64,000 bases of DNA from Lachnospiraceae bacterium (GCA_003979345.1 RYVZ01000012.1:22805-86804), one strand, 5' to 3'. Positions 17,872-27,335 are shown, numbered from the stretch's first letter. Notes: a model not told the origin generated them from the sequence alone. Program-made: numbers and translations.

Positions 17872-19047
17872 TCAGTGAAGGATCATTTTTCGTGCGGCAT
17901 GAATCCCGATTTTATAGGGAAGCGGTCTGAGCGCATGATCAGCTTCCTTTAACTTTTCCCGAATCGGAATCTGCTGCGGGCAATGCTGCTCGCACTTGCC
18001 GCAGCCAACGCACTGTGATGCAAAACCGGGTTCCTTGCGCATACCCATGTTTTGGGCAAACTCAAAGCGGGCAGAGGACTTCTTCTCCATGTACATCAGA
18101 TTGTAATAGTAGAAATTGCCGGGAATATCTACTCCTTTGGGGCAGGGCATACAATATCGGCAGCCTGTGCAGCCTACCTTTTCCCGTTCACGGATGATCT
18201 GTTTGATCCGTCCTACGATCGCCATGTCCTCATCTGTAAAATGTCCCGGTTCCGCTTTCGATGCGATACGGATATTTTCATTTACCATATCTTCCGAATT
18301 CATGCCGGAAAGCACGCATGTGACTTCCGGCTGGTTCCACAGCCAGCGCAGTCCCAGTTCGGCGGGTGTATAGCCCTTGCTGTCAGCGGCAAGAGCTTCT
18401 TTGGCTTTATCAGGCAGACTGACCAGCTTGCCGCCGCGGAGCGGTTCCATAATGATGACCGGAATCCCCTTCCCGGCCGCTGCCTGAAGCCCTCTCCTTC
18501 CTGCCTGACTATGCTCATCCAGATAGTTATACTGAATCTGACAGAAGTCCCAGTCATAGGCGTCAAGTATTTGAAGGAACATGTCTGTGTCGCCGTGGTA
18601 GGAAAAACCGATATTATGGATGCTGCCTTCTGCTTTTTTACGTTTGATCCAGTCTTCAATCCCCAGAGTCTTTAGATGTTCCCATTCCGCATGATCTGTG
18701 AGCATATGCATCAGGTAGTAATCAATATGATCCGTGCGGAGGCGGGACAGCTCCTCCTGAAAAGTCTTCTCGATCGCTGAGGAGGATCTCATGAGATATT
18801 GCGGCAGTTTGGTGGCGATAAAGACTTTGTCACGGCAGCCGTTCTCGTAAAGAATTTTGCCGAGGCATTCCTCACTGCCGGGATAAATATAGGCGGTGTC
18901 AAAATAATTGACGCCCTTTTCGATGGCAAGAAGAATCTCCTTCTTTGCCTTTTCGTAGTCGATGGCATTTCCTTTTTTGGTGAATCGCATGCAGCCATAA
19001 CCCAGCTGGGAAATCTGCCTGCAATATCGGTCAAGTCTGTATTTCAT
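17872..19047 (-). CDS. Aldo/keto reductase with C-terminal ferredoxin domain
   Basis: 391 residues. The N-terminal TIM-barrel AKR domain shows LGYGCMRF, YFDTAYIYPGSE (Tyr and Asp of the active site) and DYYLMHML. The C-terminal part has CTGCRYCMPCPKG and CVGCGKCEQHCPQ, which would bind iron-sulphur clusters. This is a common electron-transferring oxidoreductase in Clostridia; the substrate is unknown. The start is the ATG at 19047. It is convergent with the permease gene. Confidence 0.93.
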   Translation of the reverse strand: MKYRLDRYCRQISQLGYGCMRFTKKGNAIDYEKAKKEILLAIEKGVNYFDTAYIYPGSEECLGKILYENGCRDKVFIATKLPQYLMRSSSAIEKTFQEELSRLRTDHIDYYLMHMLTDHAEWEHLKTLGIEDWIKRKKAEGSIHNIGFSYHGDTDMFLQILDAYDWDFCQIQYNYLDEHSQAGRRGLQAAAGKGIPVIIMEPLRGGKLVSLPDKAKEALAADSKGYTPAELGLRWLWNQPEVTCVLSGMNSEDMVNENIRIASKAEPGHFTDEDMAIVGRIKQIIREREKVGCTGCRYCMPCPKGVDIPGNFYYYNLMYMEKKSSARFEFAQNMGMRKEPGFASQCVGCGKCEQHCPQQIPIREKLKEADHALRPLPYKIGIHAARKMILH

Positions 19048-19111
19048 TGTGATACCTTCCTGTGCGCTTCAGCGCACATATTCATCCATCATGGTGCAAT
19101 ACACTTTTTAG

Positions 19112-19239
19112 GGGAAACGCTGATCAAAGCGTTTCCCGCGCCGGATTTGCGTTGCGAAGCAACAAAAACCCCTGCAAATCCGTGCTCATCTGCCGGAGGC
19201 TCTGAGGAAGCGATGATTTAATCAGCGCTTCCTCAGAGC
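19112..19239 (+). repeat. 121-bp dispersed repeat, copy 1
   Basis: Bases 19112-19232 match 23316-23436 at all but about one position. Internal palindromes: GGGAAACGCTGATCAAAGCGTTTCCC, mentioned here by its arms GGGAAACGCT/AGCGTTTCCC, and TTGCGTTGCGAAGCAA. The right end forms a stem GCTCTGAGGAAGCG / CGCTTCCTCAGAGC (19199-19239). A short reversed fragment occurs at 30783-30808. Probably a small non-autonomous element or structured intergenic repeat. Confidence 0.85.
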
Positions 19240-19428
19240 TATGATTTAATTATAACAAAGGTTTTGTGCTTTTGCATCGTTTTTTCATTTTTCATATCAT
19301 GAAGTTTTGTAAGGGAGCTTTGAAAGCACGGAAGGAAAGGTCAAGGGAAGAGGTCGTTGAAAAAAGAGTTATTTCATGATATGCTACCTATTGGGAGTGA
19401 GAGCGGTCCGATAGAAGTTGGAGGAGCG

Positions 19429-19515
19429 ATGAATAGGAAGCATGAGGAATTTTTAGATGTGATTGCGACGTTAAGCCTTTTGGATGACTTAAAAAGCTGC
19501 ACGATTCCCAGGTAA
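19429..19515 (+). pseudogene. Possible gene remnant (28 codons)
   Basis: A strong box TGGAGGAG precedes ATG 19429, giving 28 codons starting MNRKHEEFLDVIATLSLLDD before a stop. The good ribosome binding site with such a short frame suggests the front of a decayed gene. No family can be named. The rest of 19240-19598 holds no other supported feature. Confidence 0.3.
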
Positions 19516-19598
19516 TATTTATAACAGCAAGCGACAGTTCCTTCATAATAGGGGCGTTTGGCTTATTTGTAAAGCTCGCGATACGTGGGAGATAACAG

Positions 19599-20222
19599 AT
19601 GATAAAAACAGTGATTTTTGATATCGGCAATGTGTTGGTGGATTTCCGGTTTCGGAAAATGGTGGAAAGCAAAGGATTTACGAAAGAAGTCTGCGACCGT
19701 ATTGAGGAGGCGACCGTGGACAGCGGGTTTTGGAATGAGCTGGACCGCGGCGTGATGAGCTATGACGAAGTACTCTCCCTGTTTGCCGCCCGTGATAAAG
19801 GAATTGAGACACAGATGAGACAGGCGCTTGCAAGTCTTAAGGGAATCGTAAAGATGCGTCCTCATGCCGTACCGTGGGTGCGCGGCTTAAAACGTGCAGG
19901 ATATCAGGTGCTCGCACTTTCCAATTATCCGGAAAAAGCATATGAGGATGATAAAGAACAGCTTGCATTTCTGGATGATATGGACGGCTATATTTTATCG
20001 TACCGGGACAAGGTCGTGAAACCGGACCGGGAGATTTATGACTTATTGCAGGCGCGCTATTCGTTTGCGCCAAAGGAGTGCGTGTTTATCGATGATCTGC
20101 AGACGAATCTGGACACGGCGGACAAGCTTGGCTGGCAAACGATCCGCTACGAGAGCTATGAGCAGGTATGCGCGCGGCTGCGGGAGATTGGCGTTGAGTG
20201 GGATGACAGAGAGGACTTTTAG
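19599..20222 (+). CDS. HAD superfamily hydrolase (subfamily IA)
   Basis: 207 residues. Motif I is FDIGNVLVDF (Asp nucleophile at 8 with Gly-Asn in place of the second Asp, as in the YihX group). LSNYP gives motif II, the Lys is in YRDKVVKPDREIY, and motif IV is VFIDDLQTN. The family dephosphorylates sugar phosphates or similar small molecules. Start ATG 19599; the preceding GGGAGATA box is acceptable. Substrate not predictable. Confidence 0.9.
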   Translation: MIKTVIFDIGNVLVDFRFRKMVESKGFTKEVCDRIEEATVDSGFWNELDRGVMSYDEVLSLFAARDKGIETQMRQALASLKGIVKMRPHAVPWVRGLKRAGYQVLALSNYPEKAYEDDKEQLAFLDDMDGYILSYRDKVVKPDREIYDLLQARYSFAPKECVFIDDLQTNLDTADKLGWQTIRYESYEQVCARLREIGVEWDDREDF

Positions 20223-20373
20223 GGATAGCAGGCTTTTTCTGCATGGATTGTACCGAAGCAGAAAAGCCTGTTTTTTACGGAAATTGGCTGGCGGAATACC
20301 ATAATGAAAGTGAAATCTACCGCTGCCTGGAGGTAGATATACGCCCTTGGCAGGTTCGGTGTAAGGAGGAATT

Positions 20374-21921
20374 TTGAAAACGAAAGAGAATACCGGCTGG
20401 AATTACCGGGAGATCAGACATAATAGCTGGGAGACGACGTTCCGAAAAGGAAAAAAAGCATGGTTCATGCTTGTGATCGTCTGTTTTCTGTTTGCGTTTA
20501 CCGGCGTGTCGGACGCTTCACAGAGCAATTTTATCCAATTATTGGACAGGCTGCTGGGGTTGGATGAGACGATGCTTACCGGACGCATCACTTATTTGAA
20601 AGAATATATCGTGAATGTACCTGTCGTAAAGGATATCCCGTTTATCACATCGGAATTTGCGCTTGGCTTGATCGATGCTCTTTCCCGGAATGCCGCGCTG
20701 GTCGTGCGCATTTTTTCATTGAACGGAGCATACTTTGAGCGGAATCCGGGAGAGGTGATCGCTAATATGCTGATCGTGGTGCTCTTATCCGCCGCGATCC
20801 GCCTTTTTATCCAAAACGTGGCTGTAGTCGGACGGAACCGTTATGTGATGGAGAGCCGTTTTCAGAAACAAGTACCGCTGCGAAGAATCTTTGCCGTTTT
20901 TCACAGGAGGTATATCGGGAATCTGATCAGAGTCATGTTCTGTTATCATGCAGTGCTTTTCCTGTGGGCTTTTACGATCGTGGGAGGTGTGATACGGTAT
21001 TATCAATACAGTATGGTGCCGTATATTTTGGCGGAAAACCCTTCGGTGACATGGAGGCAGGCAAAAGAACTTTCGAGTTCCATGACGAAAGGACACAAAT
21101 GGAAGATGTTCTGCACACAGATGTCCTATCTGCATATCTGGCTGCTCAGGTTCGTTCCGGTCGTGGGGCTGTGTACCGCCGTACCGCTGAATGCGGAATT
21201 GAATGCGGAGATGTATTTTGTACTGCGCAGGAAGCCGGAGATCGATCGCAGCCTGCTGACCGAGCCGCTGTTTTCGGAAAAACCTTATTGTATGTCTGTC
21301 AAAGAAGGTTTTGCCGACGAAAAGACGCCGGAATATCAGCTTCAGGATCTGGACCTTACGATCGTGCGCCGCGGGAGCGGAAGATTTGCTTACGATATGA
21401 CGGATATGATCTTTTTGTTCTTTGCGTTTGGTATGGTTGGCTGGGTGTGGGAAGTCACACTGCATTATGTGCGGTATCATACTTTAGTAAACCGTGGAAC
21501 GATGTACGGACCGTGGATACCGATCTACGGGGTCGGCGGGACGGCTGTCGTTCTGCTTTTGAACCGGTTTAAGAAGGATATGGGCAGACTGTTCATGATG
21601 GCAGTTTTACTGTGCGCCGTGCTTGAATATGCGACAAGTTTTTTGCTGGAGTTTTTGTTTAATGCTTCTTACTGGAATTACCGATCCATGTTTATGAATC
21701 TGAATGGACGAATCTGTTTGACAGGACTGCTTGCCTTTGGAATCGGGGGACTGTTTGCCGTTTATATCGCGGCTCCTGAAATCAGCCGTTTTACCGATCG
21801 TTTCTCCAAAAGGAAGCAGATCATTGCGGCGGCTGTGTTATGTACGGCATTTGCGTCAGATTTTATTTGCTGCATGTATTTTGGATTTAACAACGGCGCC
21901 GGCGTCGGGGGTGCGCTGTAG
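20374..21921 (+). CDS. DUF975-like / PF06541 membrane protein fusion
   Basis: 515 residues starting at TTG 20374 behind AAGGAGGA. The N-terminal half (to about 320) resembles DUF975: several membrane segments and ENPSVTWRQAKELSSSMTKGHKW. The C-terminal half resembles the 'putative ABC-transporter type IV' family (PF06541): FGMVGWVWEVTLHYVRYHTLVNRG, cited by its core GWVWEVTLHY, then RGTMYGPWIPIYGVGG. Both families are uncharacterised. The fusion joins two membrane proteins often encoded separately. Confidence 0.75.
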   Translation: MKTKENTGWNYREIRHNSWETTFRKGKKAWFMLVIVCFLFAFTGVSDASQSNFIQLLDRLLGLDETMLTGRITYLKEYIVNVPVVKDIPFITSEFALGLIDALSRNAALVVRIFSLNGAYFERNPGEVIANMLIVVLLSAAIRLFIQNVAVVGRNRYVMESRFQKQVPLRRIFAVFHRRYIGNLIRVMFCYHAVLFLWAFTIVGGVIRYYQYSMVPYILAENPSVTWRQAKELSSSMTKGHKWKMFCTQMSYLHIWLLRFVPVVGLCTAVPLNAELNAEMYFVLRRKPEIDRSLLTEPLFSEKPYCMSVKEGFADEKTPEYQLQDLDLTIVRRGSGRFAYDMTDMIFLFFAFGMVGWVWEVTLHYVRYHTLVNRGTMYGPWIPIYGVGGTAVVLLLNRFKKDMGRLFMMAVLLCAVLEYATSFLLEFLFNASYWNYRSMFMNLNGRICLTGLLAFGIGGLFAVYIAAPEISRFTDRFSKRKQIIAAAVLCTAFASDFICCMYFGFNNGAGVGGAL

Positions 21922-21934
21922 GGCAGCAGGGCAG

Positions 21935-22285
21935 TCAGTTTTTTGACTTATTTTTGTCCGGCGAATCTGCGGACTCTTCTGCCTGCATTTTTGCGATCCG
22001 GGCTTCTAAAACTTCCTCATCATCCGGCGTATCGGGAAACAGTGTCGCGATTGTTTTTTTACGTGTCAGGAGACCATACAGCCAAATATAAATCCAAATC
22101 AGGATCGGAACGACAACGGTGCAGGCGAGCGCGCCCATGAACAATGAAGAAGCGCCTTCAAATCTGCATAATGCGAGGATCAATGTGACAAGATAAAGAC
22201 CGGCGAGCAGCACGATGCCGATAATGGCTGCAATCTGTTTGTGACGTTTGACTTTTTTATTTTCCGTTTTATTTTCCGTTTCCAT
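21935..22285 (-). CDS. Small membrane protein, two segments
   Basis: 116 residues. A lysine-rich start is followed by two hydrophobic segments (about 19-41 and 49-72) and a highly charged cytoplasmic tail (DTPDDEEVLEARIAKMQAEE) rich in Asp, Glu and Lys. No family is recognised. It is convergent with the preceding membrane gene, with only 13 bp between stops. The region 22286-22544 upstream holds no clear gene. Confidence 0.65.
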   Translation of the reverse strand: METENKTENKKVKRHKQIAAIIGIVLLAGLYLVTLILALCRFEGASSLFMGALACTVVVPILIWIYIWLYGLLTRKKTIATLFPDTPDDEEVLEARIAKMQAEESADSPDKNKSKN

Positions 22286-22544
22286 GAGATATCCTGCCTT
22301 TCTAAATCATTGTAGCATGCCTGATACGAAAAAAACAACCCCTTCCGGCGCGCAGACATAAAGTCGAAGTCCGAAAGAGGCTGCTTTGATAAGGGGAGGA
22401 TAAAATTATTTTTTTCTTTGGTGTAATGATCAATGGAGGGGGATCCAATGATTAGTCATAGTATCGCCGTGTTTGGACGGCTTATACAAAAAATATAAAA
22501 AATTTTCAGAATTTGTTTGCGGATGCGTTTTAACAAAAAAAGTT

Positions 22545-22573
22545 TTGAATTTCTATTTGTTCTGAGATATAAT
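22545..22573 (+). promoter_or_regulatory. Promoter for the SEC-C protein gene
   Basis: TTGAAT (22545-22550) and TATAAT (22568-22573) with 17 nt spacing. The gene start is 67 bp downstream. Confidence 0.65.
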
Positions 22574-22639
22574 GGTGGCAAACCATAACGGCACTTTAAG
22601 AGTGTCGGTAACGATATGAGAAAGAAGGATGGACAGGCT

Positions 22640-23146
22640 ATGGCATTATTAGAGAAATGGCGTGAGACAGCGTATTCTGAGACGGCAAACAAGGGAGATC
22701 TGCAGCGTTTGTGGAATGCTTATTTTGAAAAAGAAAAGAATATCTATGCGCAGCTTCTGGAGAACCCGGATGAGGAAGTCAGGGGTACGGTAGCTTCTCT
22801 TGCGGAAAAGTACGGCGTTGACCTGATGACGATGACCGGATTTCTTGACGGCATCAATGACAGCTTAAAAGAGCCGAATCCGATCGAGGAGATGGAGGAA
22901 GATACGGAAGTCAGTCTTGCATTTGATAAAGAGCGGCTGTATAAGAATATGGTTGCCGCGGAAGCGGACTGGCTTTATGAACTGGAACAGTGGGGCGCGA
23001 TTTTCGATGAGGAAAAACGCAAGGAGCTTTATAAGGAACAGAAATCGTCCACGACGATCCGCAAGGAGGCAAAAGTATATCCGAATGATCCGTGTCCGTG
23101 CGGAAGCGGCAAAAAATATAAAAAATGCTGCGGCAAAAATAAATAA
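22640..23146 (+). CDS. SEC-C metal-binding domain protein
   Basis: 168 residues. The C-terminus YPNDPCPCGSGKKYKKCCG is a SEC-C zinc motif like that at the end of SecA. The acidic helical remainder (IEEMEEDTEVSLAFDKERLY) is typical of a free-standing family found across Clostridia, function unknown. The frame is open to 22616, but AAGGAT points to ATG 22640. Confidence 0.88.
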   Translation: MALLEKWRETAYSETANKGDLQRLWNAYFEKEKNIYAQLLENPDEEVRGTVASLAEKYGVDLMTMTGFLDGINDSLKEPNPIEEMEEDTEVSLAFDKERLYKNMVAAEADWLYELEQWGAIFDEEKRKELYKEQKSSTTIRKEAKVYPNDPCPCGSGKKYKKCCGKNK

Positions 23147-23315
23147 CCGGCAGCAGGATTGTTTCCGCGGGCAACGAGCCAAAGTCGTGCTTGCGTGACC
23201 TTGGCGATTGCCGCGAGGTTGAAATACCCGGCAGCTTGCTGCGGGGTATTTCACTTTTGCCGGCGTTTACGGGAGTGATACAGATGGGAGGCGCAGGCTT
23301 CCCACTTTTGATATA

Positions 23316-23436
23316 GGGAAACGCTGATCAAAGCGTTTCCCGCGCCGGATTTGCGTTGCGAAGCAACAAAAACCCCTGCAAATCCGTGCGCATCTGCCGG
23401 AGGCTCTGAGGAAGCGATGATTTAATCAGCGCTTCC
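23316..23436 (+). repeat. 121-bp dispersed repeat, copy 2
   Basis: This copy is near-identical to 19112-19232, in the same orientation (one visible difference, GTGCTCATC versus GTGCGCATC). The terminal stem is truncated: the TCAGAGC arm present at 19233-19239 is missing here. It lies between the SEC-C gene and the C_GCAxxG_C_C gene. Confidence 0.85.
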
Positions 23437-23553
23437 ATGGACAGTTCGCAGTGATCTGTCGGCTGCGGCAGGCGGCGCCGGACAGGGGTGCTGCACTGTG
23501 GCTCAATAGGAGTAGTTGTAAGCGGGGACGTTTAGCAGGGATGGAGGGAGTGC

Positions 23554-24042
23554 ATGGAAAGCAGGGTATCAAAGGCGGTCGCCACATTTGAGGAAGGGTA
23601 TAACTGCTGTCAGTCCGTGTTTTCGACTTATGCCGATTTATTCGGCATGGACAGGGAGACCGCGCTGAAGCTGTCCTGTTCGATGGGCGCGGGCGTCGGA
23701 AGAATGCGGGAAGTGTGCGGGACCGTATCGGCGATGGCACTGCTTGCCGGATTGAAGACCGGAAACACCGACCCGCAGAATCAGGCGGCCAAAACTGCAA
23801 ATTATGAACTTGTGCGTAAGCTTGCAGACGCGTTCAAAGAGGAACAGGGCGCGATCGTGTGCAGGGAGATCCTCGGTATCAGGGGACGGGAAAAGAGTGC
23901 GGCGCCTTCCATCAGGACAAAGGAATATTACAAAACGCGGCCATGCAGCAGGACGGTTGCCTGCGCATCACGCATCATTGAAACTTTGCTGCTCCCGGAA
24001 CTGTTCGGAGGTGAAGCCGTCGGCGGGATGGGTACAGGCTAG
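23554..24042 (+). CDS. C_GCAxxG_C_C family protein
   Basis: 162 residues. The family's cysteine pattern is visible: GYNCCQSVF, LSCSMGAGVGRMREVCGTVSA (quoted in part: CSMGAGVG and CGTVSA) and later Cys in CREILG and CSRTVACASR. Such proteins are thought to be redox-active or metal-binding and are common in anaerobes. Start ATG 23554 has GGAGGGAG just upstream. It stands alone. Confidence 0.85.
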   Translation: MESRVSKAVATFEEGYNCCQSVFSTYADLFGMDRETALKLSCSMGAGVGRMREVCGTVSAMALLAGLKTGNTDPQNQAAKTANYELVRKLADAFKEEQGAIVCREILGIRGREKSAAPSIRTKEYYKTRPCSRTVACASRIIETLLLPELFGGEAVGGMGTG

Positions 24043-24141
24043 ATCATTGCGGGTACTCAAATAGGGTGTTTAGATTGTGCAAAATATACGTTACTATAAT
24101 AGTGCAATGCAGGCAGGCGCAAAAAAGGAGGAGTCGGAGTC

Positions 24142-25443
24142 ATGTCGGATGTGATCGATCGTTTTTTAGAATATGTCAGAATAGATACGCAGTCGGACGA
24201 GGAGACGGGGACGTCGCCGTCCACGGCAAAACAGCACGATCTGGCAAAGCTGCTTTATGAACAGCTTTGCGCGATGGGGATAGAGCGGGTGGTGTATGAT
24301 AAGGAGCATTGCTATGTTTACGCATTTCTGCCTGAGAACGATGGCGTAGACGGAGGAAGCGCAGATTTAGAAAAAGACGCCGGCAGCAGGAATGAAGGAG
24401 GTGAAAAAGAGTCGTCTGTCAAAAAGCGGAAAAAGCTTGGTTTTATCGCCCATATGGATACGGCGATGGAAGTGACCGGCGCCAATGTAAAACCGCGTAT
24501 CGTTCCGTATGAAGGCGGGGATATTGTTCTGAATGAAGAAAAAAACATCATTTTCTCACAGCAGGAATTTCCGGAGCTTGCGCAGTATATCGGAAAAGAC
24601 CTGATCGTGACGGACGGTACGACATTGCTTGGGGCGGACGATAAGGCGGGCGTTGCAGAGATTATGGCGATGACGGCATTTTTTGTGAAGCATCCGGAAG
24701 TGTCGCACGGTGAACTGCGGATCGCGTTTACGCCCGATGAGGAGATCGGAAGCGGAACGGATCATTTTGATCTGAAGTTATTTGATGCGGACTGTGCGTA
24801 TACGGTGGACGGCGGCGCGCTCGGAGAACTGGAATATGAAAACTTTAATGCGGCCTCTGCGGAGGTGGAGATCTGCGGAAGAAGCGTGCATCCCGGTGAC
24901 GCCAAAGATAAAATGATCAACGCGTCGCTCGTAGCGATGGAATACCACGCCCTGCTGCCTGAGACGGAAACGCCTGCGCATACGGAAGGTTATGAAGGCT
25001 TTTATCATCTGACGGATATGAGCGGTGAGATCGAGCGCGCGAATCTGTCCTATCTGATCAGGGATCATGACAGGGAGCGCTTTGAACAGCGCAAGGAGCG
25101 GATGCGCAAAGCGGCAGAAGAGATCAATACGCGGTACGGGCAGGAGCTTGTGCGTATGAAGATCGAGGATTCCTATTATAATATGTGTGAAAAGATCAAG
25201 CCGCATTTGGAGCTGATCGAGTATGCGCGCGGAGCGATGGACGAGCTTGGCATTCCGGCAAAAACCGTTCCGATCCGCGGCGGTACGGACGGAGCGAGAT
25301 TATCCTATATGGGGCTTCCCTGTCCGAATCTGTGCACGGGCGGAAGAAACTGTCACAGCAGATTTGAGTATGCCTGCGTGCAGGATATGGAACTGATGGT
25401 AAATGTTCTGATCGGAATCGCGAAACGGTTTTTGTGTGAATAA
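24142..25443 (+). CDS. pepT: Peptidase T (tripeptide aminopeptidase)
   Basis: 433 residues, M20 family zinc enzyme removing the N-terminal residue of tripeptides in the cytosol. Motifs: IAHMDTAMEV (zinc His and Asp), LLGADDKAG (bridging Asp), TPDEEIGSGTDHF (catalytic and zinc Glu), GRSVHPGDAKDKM in the dimerisation domain, and NCHSRFEY at the end. It is some 25 residues longer than usual because of a charged insertion near residues 61-94. Start ATG 24142 follows AAAAGGAGGAG. Confidence 0.93.
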   Translation: MSDVIDRFLEYVRIDTQSDEETGTSPSTAKQHDLAKLLYEQLCAMGIERVVYDKEHCYVYAFLPENDGVDGGSADLEKDAGSRNEGGEKESSVKKRKKLGFIAHMDTAMEVTGANVKPRIVPYEGGDIVLNEEKNIIFSQQEFPELAQYIGKDLIVTDGTTLLGADDKAGVAEIMAMTAFFVKHPEVSHGELRIAFTPDEEIGSGTDHFDLKLFDADCAYTVDGGALGELEYENFNAASAEVEICGRSVHPGDAKDKMINASLVAMEYHALLPETETPAHTEGYEGFYHLTDMSGEIERANLSYLIRDHDRERFEQRKERMRKAAEEINTRYGQELVRMKIEDSYYNMCEKIKPHLELIEYARGAMDELGIPAKTVPIRGGTDGARLSYMGLPCPNLCTGGRNCHSRFEYACVQDMELMVNVLIGIAKRFLCE

Positions 25444-25500
25444 AATGAAGATTTTCTAAGCAGACAAGGTACGCCTGCTAAGAAAATCTAAATCATTCTT
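25444..25500 (+). repeat. Dispersed hairpin repeat, copy 2
   Basis: The copy matches 271-327 apart from a few loop bases (CAGACAAGGTACGCCTG versus CAGTCAAAGAACGCCTG) and begins at the pepT stop. It forms the same long stem. The downstream partner sequence GCAGGCGTT present in the purC leader is absent here. Confidence 0.8.
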
Positions 25501-25572
25501 TTGGATTTGAGATTAGTGTGTGAGGAGTTTCTCAAAGCTGATGACATCATGTCAGGAAAGGAAAAGAAAAAT

Positions 25573-26580
25573 ATGGCAAGGATCATAGGAAATGATCTTC
25601 CGGGCATGCCGTGGCAGGACAAACCGGAGGGATACCGGATGCCGGTGTGGCGTTATGATAAAAACCCGATCATCGGCAGAAACGAGATAAAGCGTTCCAA
25701 CAGCATTTTTAACAGCGCGGTCGTACCGTTTCATGACGGATATGCAGGTGTGTTCCGCTGCGACAGCCGTTCTGTCAGTATGGACATTTTTGCAGGATTT
25801 TCCGAGGATGGCATTCATTTTCATATTTCGGACGAGCCGATCGTCTTTTTGGGCGATAAAGAGGTGACAAAGCGGGAGTACCGTTATGATCCGCGCGTCT
25901 GCTTTTTGGAGGACCGATACTATATCACTTGGTGTAACGGATATCACGGCCCGACGATCGGAATCGGCTATACGTTTGACTTCAAGACGTTTTATCAGCT
26001 TGAAAATGCATTCCTTCCCTATAACCGCAACGGTGTGCTGTTCCCGCGCAAAATCGGCGGCAGATATATGATGCTTTCAAGACCGTCGGATACCGGTCAT
26101 ACGCCGTTCGGTGATATCTTTATCAGTCAGAGTCCTGATCTGGAGTTTTGGGGACATCACAGGCATGTCATGAGCGCGGTAAAGGGAGATGTGTCTGCAT
26201 GGCAGAGTACGAAGATCGGGCCGGGACCCGTGCCGATCGAGACCGACGAGGGGTGGCTTCTCATTTATCACGGCGTACTCACGACCTGTAACGGCTATGT
26301 GTATCGTATGGGCGTGGCGCTGCTTGATAAAGAAGAACCGTGGAATGTGCTGGGACGCAGCCGGGATTACATTTTGGCGCCATATGAATATTATGAGTGT
26401 GTGGGGGACGTACCGAACGTCGTGTTCCCGTGCGCGGCACTCGGCGACGCATCGAGCGGACGGATCGCTGTTTATTACGGCTGTGCTGACACCGTGACGG
26501 GGCTGGCATTTACGACCGTGGATGAACTGCTTACCTATATGCGTGAGAATCCGCTTTTGCAGGACACAGTCGGTTTTTAA
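25573..26580 (+). CDS. GH130 family mannoside phosphorylase/glycosidase
   Basis: 335 residues with the five-bladed propeller pattern of GH130: VWRYDKNPIIGRN, NSIFNSAVVPFHDGYAGVFR (20-residue start of blade 1), YRYDPRVCFLEDRYY with the catalytic-region Asp, and LIYHGVLTTCNGYVYRMG. The family phosphorolyses beta-mannosides such as mannosylglucose or mannobiose, mostly cytosolic. No mannan transporter lies next to it, so the exact substrate cannot be assigned. The frame is open to 25501; the AGGAAAGGAA box selects ATG 25573. Confidence 0.87.
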   Translation: MARIIGNDLPGMPWQDKPEGYRMPVWRYDKNPIIGRNEIKRSNSIFNSAVVPFHDGYAGVFRCDSRSVSMDIFAGFSEDGIHFHISDEPIVFLGDKEVTKREYRYDPRVCFLEDRYYITWCNGYHGPTIGIGYTFDFKTFYQLENAFLPYNRNGVLFPRKIGGRYMMLSRPSDTGHTPFGDIFISQSPDLEFWGHHRHVMSAVKGDVSAWQSTKIGPGPVPIETDEGWLLIYHGVLTTCNGYVYRMGVALLDKEEPWNVLGRSRDYILAPYEYYECVGDVPNVVFPCAALGDASSGRIAVYYGCADTVTGLAFTTVDELLTYMRENPLLQDTVGF

Positions 26581-26663
26581 TGGCATAAGGTAATGAACTA
26601 TAGATATTCAAAAGAAGATCAGATATGATCTTAAAAATATGTGTTTTTTCCAGGGTTGATAAA

Positions 26664-27335
26664 ATGAGGGCGGAAATGAATCTGGTGGAGAGAATGAAGC
26701 AGCTTACGCTGCGCAGATGGATCGGCATGGCAGCCGGAAATATCATATTGGCGGTCGGCGTCTGCATTTTGAAATGGTCCGGGACCGGAAACGATCCGTA
26801 TACAGGCATGAATATGGCGCTTGCAGCCGTAATCGGTCTGCGGTTCGGTGTTTTTCAGATCATCATCAATTGCTTTGTATTTTTGCTGGAGCTGTTTTTC
26901 GGGCGCAAATATATCGGCCCCGGAACGATCGTGAATTGGTTTCTGATCGGGCCGCTTGTGGATTGGTTTTATCCGGTTTTGAGACATTGGTTTTTTGGTG
27001 TGCCGTCCTCATGGGGGCAGCAGCTTGTTCTGGCTGTGCTCGGGGTGATCGTAATCAGCTTTGCCTGCTCTGTATATCAGACTGCGGACGCGGGAATTTC
27101 GCCGTATGACTCGCTTGCGATTATCGGGGAAGAACGCACGCCGATCCCGTATTTCTGGTGCCGCATGTTCTGTGACGGAGTCTGCGCGCTCGTATGCTTT
27201 CTGGCGCATGGCGTGGTCGGTATCGGTATGTTGCTCTGTGCGTTTGCCTTAGGCCCGGTCATTGCGTTTTTCAACCGATTTTTCTCAGTCCCGGTGCTTC
27301 TCGGGCGAGAAAAGAAAACGACGGCGGGCAGTTAA
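26664..27335 (+). CDS. YczE/YitT-type integral membrane protein
   Basis: About 223 residues with five to six membrane segments: GNIILAVGVCIL, FQIIINCFVFLLELFF, IVNWFLIGPLVDWF, VLAVLGVIVISFAC and VVGIGMLLCAFALGPVIAFF. The motifs GTGNDPYTGM and DAGISPYDSL repeat the family's duplicated G-x-(D/S)P-(Y/F) signature. Function unknown. The start is uncertain: in-frame ATG codons lie at 26625, 26664 and 26676; 26664 has an AGGG box at a suitable distance. Confidence 0.8.
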   Translation: MRAEMNLVERMKQLTLRRWIGMAAGNIILAVGVCILKWSGTGNDPYTGMNMALAAVIGLRFGVFQIIINCFVFLLELFFGRKYIGPGTIVNWFLIGPLVDWFYPVLRHWFFGVPSSWGQQLVLAVLGVIVISFACSVYQTADAGISPYDSLAIIGEERTPIPYFWCRMFCDGVCALVCFLAHGVVGIGMLLCAFALGPVIAFFNRFFSVPVLLGREKKTTAGS

